DNA of 60,000 bases from contig OX485803.1 in NCBI GenBank assembly GCA_950295325.1, positions 12,588,001 through 12,648,000 on the forward strand, given 5' to 3'. Below, in pieces: positions 35,546 through 45,900 of the stretch (the first letter of the stretch is position 1; each line of letters begins with the position of its first letter). The position numbers and the translations under genes are program-made. The stretch comes from Polytrichum commune (lineage: Eukaryota; Streptophyta; Polytrichopsida; Polytrichales; Polytrichaceae). The notes under the pieces are model-generated. The model searched no databases. It saw only the letters and a list, made by a program, of their open reading frames with translations, and was not told the DNA's origin.

Positions 35546-38500
35546 AAGCCTTTAAGTATTAAGAAATACTTATGTGACTTATGTCAATCTCTCCCTCGCA
35601 CCTTTGGTCTTTGCTTCCTTTGTCTTGCCATCGCGAGAGTGCTCCACATTCTCCATTAAGTTGTGCACGTGGTTTATTTTTAAAGAGAGGATGCAAGTGT
35701 TAAAAAAAACACTATTCTCTATAGTCAATCTCAAATACATTTACTTGTGAAAGCCACACATAACACTAACTAGCATAATGTAACTAACTACTTGTCTATG
35801 AGCTAATTAGGTAGGCTATCTACTAAGCTCCTTCATGAACCCATCTCTTTACTTTCTAATTATATAAACCTAGCTCCTTCATAAATCCAGCTCCTTCATA
35901 AACCCAGCTTCTTAGCTTCTAACTAAACAAACCCAGCTCCTTCATAAACCCAGCTCCTTTATGAACCCAGTTCCTTAGCTTCTAACTAAACAAACCCAGG
36001 TCCTTCATAAACCCAGCTCTTTACTTTCTAACTAAACAAACCCAGCTCCTTCATAAACCCAGCTCCTTCATGAACCCACAACTTTGTAGTTGTAATCCCC
36101 AACTACCTCACTAATTATTCAAGCCCTTAACTAATCTTCCTACCTAATTTCCCTAATTCTACTAACAACCCCTTTCTAATCACACAATTCTTCTCTAATC
36201 CTAAAATCCTAAAATCCTAGAGAGGAGAGGGGGAGAGAGAATTTCCTAACTTCACTAAGACAAACTAATCCACACAAGTATATTTTTGCACTCATCACAA
36301 CATCAAGTGCTCAACTCTTAAACATGGAACTTGCAACCACGTGTATTCAAAACATGAACTTTAAGTACCACAAATTGGAATCATGAATTAACTTTAAAAT
36401 CCTTCACGTCAACACTAATTCTACCAAGAGGTCAAGCCCTCTTCAAGGCTAACAAGCCTTGGCTCTCAAACTAAAAACTAAGCACACACATGTGCTCCAA
36501 TATGGCTTCCCACACCCACACTTATAACTCGTGGGGTGCCTTGGAGCACAACGGAAAGAGAGAGTGAGTGAGGGAAGAATGAGGGATTATATAGTAAGCT
36601 TGAGGGGGTGAGCACCCTCAAGGCTCACGATAAGCCCTTGAGATTTCCTCCTACTTAGTAGGCGCCAATCCTATCTTCTAAGTCTTCCTCCCTCAAATGA
36701 TCAACAAGGATCCTAATTCGAACATTTAACTAGCCTTGGCTTTCTACCTACCACACTTTACCAAACTTGGGATGCTTCAACCCAAACTTAGCCTCCTTCG
36801 CTTTCCGCCGCCATAACTTTCTCCCCTTACTTTCCCAAACCGTCGCTCACCACTTAATTCAAACCACGATGCTTAGCTCGTGATTTGATTGGTGCTTTGA
36901 GAATTTGCTTATCCTCCACCTTGCATTCTTCCTTGGGCCTTCCCCATTAAGTGGCCATGATGAGGTGGTCCACTTGTGCGCTCCATGTGATCCTCCATTC
37001 ATCCCAATTCGAATGCACTTGCCTCTTGAGTCACTTTGGTTGTCTCCATCCATTTGTACTAGCCTACTCACTAACTACTCAATCCAAGTTCTCCTTACCT
37101 ATCCTCATTCACTCAAATCCTTCCGAAGGTAAAAACACAATAACAACTCACATCCTAGCCTCTTACAACATGGTACTTCTAAGACTAACATTTCACTCTT
37201 TTTATATTTTTGTGAAGTAACATGCTACTTCAAAGTGCATCAACTAACGTTTCAAGGGTCTAAGACTAAATGTGGGCACCCTTTTGGGCTCACAGGGGAA
37301 GAGAAGATGAAGACAAGAGAAGACCCAAAAATGATCAAATTTGAGTTTTTTCAAAATTGCCTTTTCCGGACATATATTAAAAAAATCAACACATTCATTG
37401 TTTGCAATTGGTGCATGGTCATTCCTCTTGGTTCACATTCGGTTTACAACTAGTGAGGGGCCCACATGCTTTGTAAATTGATTTTTCAAGAAATCAGACC
37501 ATGAGAGTTGAACCATCAAGTCGGACCATGGAAAAGGTCATCTTCCATGGTCCGACGTCATGGTCCATAGTGTAAACCGACCCTAAGTCTCAACTAATTC
37601 TCCAATAAGTAGTGTCGATGGGATTTTTTTGGTTATTTGCTTCTTTGTTATCCGTTGACATATTGTAGTTATTTTAATTTAACTTTGAAATTGTTTTTTA
37701 CCAATATCTAATTTTGTGATAGTTTTAACATGTATTAAAATTATGCTTTCAATTGTAGAGGATGTCAAATCTCACTCTTTATATGCTCACTCTCATTCTA
37801 ACTAAGCTCATCTAGCTTATTCAACTTTTCTAAGCTCATTTTACGTTGAAAATGCCCTATGCCGCATGAACAAGTTTCTTGTTCATCACATTGAAAATGT
37901 GATCATTGCATCCATAGTACTGACACAAATGATAGTATGCAAACATTAGTGTGTTAACTTTCGCCAACTCTTGGAACACTTGCTTACAAATTGTATGGAA
38001 TTCCTTGTTATGGAAATTGATCTTCTTCCACATCTCTTTGATATCTTGAACATTTGTTAGCCTTCGGGTTTCGGATTTAACTCATTGAGTTTGTAATCCG
38101 CTTGAACATTACCATGCCTTCTACTCTAACACCTCGTCATCCACCTCCAATAGTTGAATCACCCACAAACTTGCGCTTAAATAATTTGAGAAGAGGCTGA
38201 CAAAGTTTTTTAATTTTTAATTTTAATTTTTTTTATAGAATGCAATAATTCGGTTTCATTTCTTGCCATTGTAGCCTCATAGGGGTATGGAAATTTTGTC
38301 ACCTTATAGCCTCATATTGTTTTGGAAATTTATGCTACCTAGTTTATCGTTACTTGATTTGTCACTACCTGATTTATTGTAATTTTGACGCCTACTTTCT
38401 AAAAATATTATTTATGTGATAGGTGAAACAATTCATGTATTTACCTATGATTTGTTTTGTTCTACCTCAATGTCATCAATCTCGTTATGTTAAATGAAAT

Positions 38501-38697
38501 GACGTTTGATGTATTGTTTGGATGTATGTTCCATCCTCACAAGGGGTCCGGAATCAACTTTATCAACTTTTATTACCAATATTCGAGTTGATATCAGATT
38601 GGACATGTCATTGTTAGGAAAAGAAGATAATATTTTTTGAGTACGGTCTTCAGGGGGTTTCAAAATGGGTTGAAACTCATCCACTAGATCTATGGGG

Positions 38698-40984
38698 ACC
38701 GAAGCTTACGGTTTTAATTGAATCTCATAATATTGAGCACCGATCTTCTTCACAATATGGACAAAAAAAGAAATTAGGTGATTGCAAAAAATAATTTCAT
38801 GATTGAAAAAAATTACCACATCAAATTACATTATGAAGAAAATTAAAAAACCAAAAAAATCATCAACATTATACAAATATGTATTAACAAATGATTAGTT
38901 TATTTGTTGGCAAATTCTCGGAGGCTTCTCCATAGGAAAATACAAAATTATTGAAAGGTGGTAGAAGGGGGATTCACTCTAGAGTCAACGGGGTGGTTCA
39001 ACTCCACCAAGTATGGGGAGGTTATGATCACCACCAAATTTCCATCAAAAGCTATCTGATATGCATAAAATAATTTCTAAGTTAAAATAATTATATGAAT
39101 TGCTCATCTAAATAAGTAAAATCTACAACCAAAAGAAATAATTTTTTTTTTACAAAAGTAACCCAAAAAAAATCTAACACCTTTGTTGAAATTAACTAAT
39201 TCAATCTAAACCAACTTAAACTAAAGCCTATGCAGAAAAACCATATTTAATAAGGTATATAGAAAATTACTCTAAAGCAAAATCACATAACAACACAAAC
39301 TAAACCAAATAACCAAAAATGGCTTAAAATTAACAAAACCAAATACTAGCAAATTAAAATAACAATATAAAAAATACATAAACGAAAATACATAAAGCCA
39401 GGTATATAAGCATTATGCAATAGTAGGCACACAAGCACACAAAAGCATATAAGCATAATGCTAACACCAATCTAATGCTATTACTAAGCCTAATGGTAAC
39501 ATCACATGAAATACTAACACTAATAAGCCTAACAGTTATACTAAATCAAATACTAATATTAAGCCTAGTAGTAACATTAAATCAACTACTAACACCAAGA
39601 CTAATTAATTCAAATATCCAACCCCTAACACTAAGCCCACTACTAAGCTTGATGATAAGCACCATTTATGTTTTATAATCTACAATTTGAGCCATTGCTA
39701 TTGGGCGAGTATATGCTATTATTGGGCGGTTTTTATTAATGCGTAAGAGGATCGCAAAGTTGGGAAGGTCATAGAGCTGAGTAGGTACGAGGAAGGCAGT
39801 AGGGAAGCCGTTCAATGTATTAGATAGGTGGCAACGAGGAGGTAACTAACTGCAAGGAGACTTGCAAGGTCAGACACCCGCAAAGAGAGCAAAGTAACAT
39901 CTAAATCTAAATCTAAATCTAGATCCCTCTATGACATAAATATGAGATCTCAACGCAAGATCAAAATCAGTGGTTTCATTTAAAGCATACCAAGCCAATA
40001 TTGAAAACCAACAACACAAAACATGAGACTCGATAAGACAAACTAAGAGATCACAAAAATAGGAGAGACTAGACAAGATCCAAAAACTAAAACATCAACG
40101 ATTTATAGCTGTTACTTAGAGAGTATGAGAAGGGACCAAAGAGAGCTTAGGCATGGCAAACAAGGAAATGGAAAAGAGAGAGGGTTCTTTGCACAATAAG
40201 GTTATATAGTAGAAAGCTTAGGGTGGCGTTACTAGTGGGGTGGGGCTAAGAGTCCTTTCTTCCACACACCCTAAAGATTTGGCCAATTATGGTCATCTAC
40301 CCCTTGAAATATCTTGAAAACCAGTTGGGCCTACTAAACGAGTCAAACAACCTACTATAATATACCCTCTCTAACTGTCACATATATGCAAAAGTTGTAA
40401 CCGTTATGGAATTCTACCACAATACTAGTTAGAGAGGGTAGCCAATCCAAAAAAATAACACTTATGAGAGTAAGAATTATGTGGAGAAAATAGAGTCATT
40501 AGTGTCACTTATAAAATATTGTCACATATACTAATAGAAAACAAACTTACACTTACTTAGTGACCAAAATATGAGTCTATTGTTGTTTGACGGGACTCTT
40601 GAATATGTGAAATAACGATGGTCCATTTTTCTAATGACAAGAAATTTGTCCTAAGCTTACTAACATTACTCTATTGTTGTTCTAGAGATGTAGACATGAG
40701 TTCCATTGCATCTTGTGCTTAAGAAAATGGACCATTGATAGGAGCTACCTTTTTCACTAATTTTTGAATAAACCTTAATGATTTCAAATAACCTAGATGC
40801 ACTAAGTTTATTCAAGATATCTTTCTTAGTTGGAACATAAGGTTGATTGAGATCGAATACAACTTCAAAGTGCACATATTTTTGTGCACTTATTAGCACT
40901 TAGACTCACAGTCTTTTGCTTTAAATGATAATTGAGAGAGTCTATCAAGCAAAATTAAGACATCTGCAAGCTCAACATTTTGAG
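38698..40984. other. 2.29-kb segment present only in copy B
   Basis: Copy A reads directly from CTATGGGGA to AGAAATCACCGAC at about 10688. The segment is AT-rich, with CTAA/TAAGCC-rich low-complexity sequence at 39456-39660, a short AATCTA repeat at about 39901-39922, and a small inverted repeat TACCCTCTCTAACT / AGTTAGAGAGGGTA (40363-40376, 40427-40440). No target duplication or terminal repeat was found, so insertion and deletion cannot be told apart. No gene is recognised. Confidence 0.55.
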
Positions 40985-41089
40985 AAAAAATCACCGACAT
41001 TGTATCAATGGAACATGACGTCAATGTATCACCAGGGATCATATTGACGTGCTTCCAACAATTTTGAATGATTCTAGTAGTGGCATTGA

Positions 41090-42310
41090 CACGTCAAATT
41101 TTCTCTAGTATCTTCAGTGTTTGGTAAATGTCAATGCTTGAGTCAACTATTTCTACATACATCAAACAATTGCTTATGTTGAATGCATGACTTACTGTAC
41201 TAGGCGTTCAAAGAATCATTCATACATGCATCCATTGGTTGGAAGATTGAAGGTATCTTGGAAGGCAACTGTGGCTCACAGGGTGCAAGCACAATCAAGT
41301 ATATGAAAAAAATGCTCCGGTATATTAAAACCATAATTTGTTTTTGGCAAACGCCTAAAAGTAGTAGCAAAGTGTTGTTTAAATTGGATTTTTTTATGTA
41401 GCCCTTTATTTCTATGTTAGGTACTCAAATACAAAATATTTACATAAGATCTTCAAAACTTATCATTAAAAGTACTCCTCAAAAGGTATTGGCTAAATCT
41501 AGTATTCGACATAGATTTCATGACCTTAAAATATTTCAAAGTTGCAAAATATTTCATATTCCTTGAATTCATTATAAACTTGAGGGCAACATTATAATTT
41601 TTATAATCATGATCTAATCATTAAAATGACATCAATTTCATATAATTGAATCATGTTTTAAACAAATTTAGACAATTGTGTGCTCAATATATTTACTTGC
41701 ATTACTTGCACCATCTTCTAGAATATGTAGACTTTTTTTGAAATTTCTTGTCAACATAAATTACTTCGCTTTGTAAATCAATGTGTTTTTCAAATGTTTA
41801 TGATTTTTTCCTTCATAAAATTCAAAGTCAGTATATAATTTTTAACCACTTTCACTTATACCTATGTGGGGTAATGGATTGTGTACTTGACTGTGCTTGT
41901 AGTGTGCACCTAGTAGTGAACAGTTATTTTGAATTTCATTCCCAGCTATGTCCATTGAAATTATCAAAAAGGAGAAAGACTTTATGTTTACCTTCATCTT
42001 TCATTTGAGTCTCAATATCAAGCAAAAACTTCTCAAAGGTGACAATGATCATCCATGCTTTCTTGTTGCTTGTCCTTAATATTCCCAAGTTCTCTGCAAT
42101 CCATGCATTCCTCCAAGCAAAAGCTCTAGGCATCCTTGACTTGATGACAAATGGTCGCAACTTCATGTTGCAATAAGAGCCACATCATTTCTCTCTTTGT
42201 CTTTCTTGCCTCCATTGAGTCCATGTGTTGTGAGTGTCTTGTTTGGCTCTTTTGCATTGGCTCACTCTCAACCACTCTCCGCATTTACCCATATAAAATA
42301 CTAATCTAGC
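41090..42310 (-). pseudogene. Decayed pogo/Tigger-like (DDE_1) transposase, copy B
   Basis: On the - strand 42166-41936 reads MKLRPFVIKSRMPRAFAWRN ..., then KKAWM, then VFLLFDNFNGHSW, a DDE_1-type core with the second catalytic aspartate in DNFNGH; here the frame is open where copy A is shifted by 2 bp. The LPS..PSIFQPMD motif follows near 41260-41220. A 13-bp deletion relative to copy A lies just upstream of KLRPF (near 42168), so this copy is also dead. It is a fossil already present before the duplication. Confidence 0.62.
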
Positions 42311-42974
42311 ATTGGCTCATTCTCCACCCTCCAACGATGTCACATGTGGTAGTAAATTCACATCATTAGAGTATATGTTTCATGGATTTGGGTGCAAATA
42401 TGAATTATACAATGAAAATTAACAAAGAGGGGAATAAATGTTTTATAACAAAGTAATTTCTACCATATACTAGTGTATTTTTTAAGGGAGTATGAAAACA
42501 AAACTCTTATGACAAAATAACACTAAAGAGGTAACACTTAGAGAAAGTAGATTACTATCCACTTTAAATCAAGATAAATAAGAGCCCTTGGACAAGGAAT
42601 TGTCTTACACAAACTATAATCTTAGACCGATATATAGTAGAGTCCATTTGACTAAGATGAAAGTCCACTGCCTAGGGCTTCAAGATGATAATACATAGAC
42701 ATTACACAATCCAAGCCGTAACCTTGACACGTGAGATATCTAAGTTGCTCTACATTTTATTCTAAATGTAAAATCTTGAACATGATCAAACATATCCTAG
42801 AGCCTATTCCATGGGTGGCAATTTATTTTTGCCATTTTATATTATCTTATGTACACCTACACTCTCTTAATGAAGGACCATGTCCTTGACAAGTGAGATA
42901 TTATTATTCTAAATTGCTCTACATAATCTAATTGTAAAATTACCTTGAATGTGATCAAGGGTATGCTAGTCTTT

Positions 42975-45900
42975 TTATGAATGGTTATCCTTTATGCCAT
43001 GAAGAGAATCGTCAACATAGAATTGGGGGCCCTTGAACCATTTGCGGGCGCTCAAAAGCCATGAAGACATTATTAACACAAAGAGGCCTCCAATGGCTAC
43101 AGGAGTGTAATTCAATGTGGTTGAAGACACAGGGTACACGATTGGCAAGCAAAAGAGCACTGTGATGAAGGCCACCCATGTGACCCCCACCCAACCCACA
43201 ATGAGGCTGTAACGGCCCAGGTTGAATGGCCCAGGTCGAAAGGATTTGCGACCGATTGTGATCCGAAAAAAGGTAGGAAGCGCATACGAGATGTATAATC
43301 CAATTGTAGCAATTGACACCATGGCTTGGAATGCCACCAAGCTCCCAAGTGACTGCATACATTCTCAAAACAAGAAGAAATTGTAAGTATGCATAGTCAA
43401 TGTTTTGGAGCCTTATTGCTGACGTGGTGACTTCCTACTGGCCCATATCAGCAGGGATTGTAAGCCATATTTTTCTTGTGTAATTATAGGCAACTTGCTA
43501 AATCAATGGTCATGGGAGCGACAAGCTCGAAATACCATTTGATACTTAGTGTCTAGGAACCAGTTGTCAGTTGTAGTGTGGGACATGTTTCATGCCTCGT
43601 TGCTACGCCTTTGAATGTGGACAAGCCCAACATTACAACCGGTGATCAGTCTCTAGACACCGGTTACCTAGCACACAGTAGTCCAACCAAGCGATTTTGC
43701 AAGTGTATCTATTCCTGATTAGATTGGATAGGAAGAAGCACATTATCATCCATAGTAATGACCATGCCGTAGCGGCTGGGGATTCGTGGCACTCAAGTAA
43801 AATCATCCATCCAAGATATCGTGGATGAAGTGGCTTCAATAAAAAAAGCCCCCCTATGGGGTTGAGGGCCGATTCATTCGAATGTGACGTCACTAGACTA
43901 ATTCGGGGCCTTTGACTCTATTTCCGGAATCAAATTGCCCAAAAATAGCCATTTAGATGAATCCTGTGTTTTTTTCATCCGCACGGATGATTTTACTTGA
44001 GTGCCACGAATCCCCGGTCTGCCGTAGCCTGACCACTACGTTTGGTCATATACACATATCACCCCTACCATCAGTTGTACTACATTGCGCGCCTACTCCA
44101 ACCCGTGGTAGGGCTCCTCGCATCCATTACCTAGTCCTCATTTTGAACTCAAAATTGCAAGACAGACTCCTTACCTCACTACTGCATAGTTGTAGCGTGG
44201 TGTTGTCACTTTCTGCTTTAGCATAAAGTCAATTTATTTAAGGGGTGGCATATAATTATGGGCTAGGAATTTCCGCCTCTTTCAAGAGGAATAGCTATTG
44301 AGTGAGATTTAATCTTCTAAACCTAATTTGATGAGAATGCCGAGCCGAAAGATTTTCCTATTTAATACATCGGCAGTTGTGAAGGATAGAGAAACTTGTA
44401 CCGTGAGCGCCATGCAAAATGCTATGAAAGCTGAGAGCCAAACAGCATACAAGGGCACTTCTTGTCGATTCACCTTCACCCAAAACCTTGACAATGGTAC
44501 TGCTCCGTCCCTGGAAAATGCATACAGCATTCTGCAACAATGTAGAGGTCGACCGTCAGAAGATATTCAGCTGATACAATTAATTCATCGACAGTTCCTT
44601 TGATGTGAACAAGCCCAGCATTCAACCATGTTTTCTCAACCACATTTGGAGATACTATGGCAGGTGCCATTATTCTTTAACAGAAGGTAAAAGGTTTATG
44701 GATATATGGCCTGGGTAACCCTCCAGGGCTACCAGGTCCAATTGGGGTTACTGGACATCATCATTTTGGTGCCCTCCCCGGCCTAGATTGAGGACCGGAA
44801 AGGGCAAGGGATATGCTATGGGGAAGGCGTCTTCTTCTCAATCCCAAAATGCCACCTCAGACATCAAATAATTAGTATATACCTTGAATTGCTAGTGACG
44901 GAGGACAAGCCGCACAAGAAAATCGCAACAGCAATGATACCGAGGCACACAATGCCACCCGTCCCATTGCCGTATCGTGATTTGAACGCGTTGTAAAAGA
45001 TTTGGGCAATTGCATAGCCTCCCGCTTCATTTGTTGAGTCAAGTAACGCCGCGGGGTCGATCACCACAAATGTGAGACCTAAGATGTATGCCCAACCAAA
45101 CACAATGGAGGTGATGATTGAGGTTAAGATCCCATATGCCCCGTTTGTGTCTGAGGACTTTGTCTCTTCAGACTGCCAAAACAAAAAAAATGCAAGCCAT
45201 AATTAAAGTCATGCAAAAATGTCACAAACTTGTAACTCAAATATCACTACAATAGTGACTCCACAGAATGTCTACCAAAAATAGGGTTTCATTTTTAATC
45301 TTTTGTCACTTTTTAATAGCTGCAAGGCTTTGAAAGGTTTGATAGATTTAAGTTAAATCATTATCTGACAATCGAGTTAGTAGCACTAAAAAGATACTAA
45401 ATCTGAAGGGTATGTATCAATCAACAGTGCCAACCTTACATTAGACGCTGGTCACTTGCAATTTGAGATTGACTGATTCATTCTTGAAGCATTGATCACT
45501 TCAATTCATGAGAGATGAATTAGAGAAGTCCGGCTTGTTATGATGAGAACACGTCAAACTCACTAAACAAGATTTTGTACAAAAATGTATTTTGCGTACC
45601 ATGTGAGCGGAGGCATCGTACGCAGAAAGGTTATACTGGCTCATGAGTAGACCCAATAGAAAAATATAGACATTGTTGTGGATTCCAACGTCTGGTTTAT
45701 TGAACGTTGTAAATACACTGGATGCCGTCTGCCGTTGTGTGGCTACTGCTGGGATGAGCACAATTAACAAAACCACACCTGTCCAGCACATATCCCACTA
45801 TTTCCTGTTAACATTTTTGTTGAAATATTGGTTCTTGTAGTAGGTGGTTGATGTCATTAGCAAGTCAAATAAAATGTTGCCATGAGGGGAGGTGACAATT

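Larger units (their letters stand above)
33474..37294. mobile_element. 3.8-kb near-perfect palindrome, probable fold-back LTR-type insertion
   Basis: Left arm 33474-35377 and right arm 35391-37294 (1904 bp each) are reverse complements around a 13-nt loop (AACAAAGACAAAA). Mirrored positions sum to 70768 from one end to the other, so there is no net indel, and every stretch compared was identical. The outer ends are TGTGAGCCC...GGGCTCACA (TG...CA), and a 5-bp GGGGA flanks both sides (33469-33473, 37295-37299); copy A has the empty site at about 9343. TG...CA ends with 5-bp duplication are LTR-retrotransposon hallmarks. The arm has a TATATAA box (34175-34181) and a possible LTR end TTTCACA at 35022, followed by a short internal region. 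It looks like the 5' part of an LTR element joined head to head. A foldback DNA transposon is the alternative. Confidence 0.9.
33185..37584. mobile_element. TIR element of copy B, split by palindromic insertion
   Basis: Same element as 9058-9626: left part 33185-33473 and right part 37295-37584, with ends GTTTACACCATGGACCATGG and, inverted, GTTTACACTATGGACCATGG. The 3.8-kb palindrome inserted into a G-run within it after the segmental duplication. Confidence 0.8.

Noticed and set aside
33474-37294. Palindrome as a fold-back sequencing or assembly artefact
   Set aside because: A read fold-back would invert the outer flank too; here both flanks continue in the same orientation as copy A and carry a matching 5-bp duplication. 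Still worth confirming with spanning reads.
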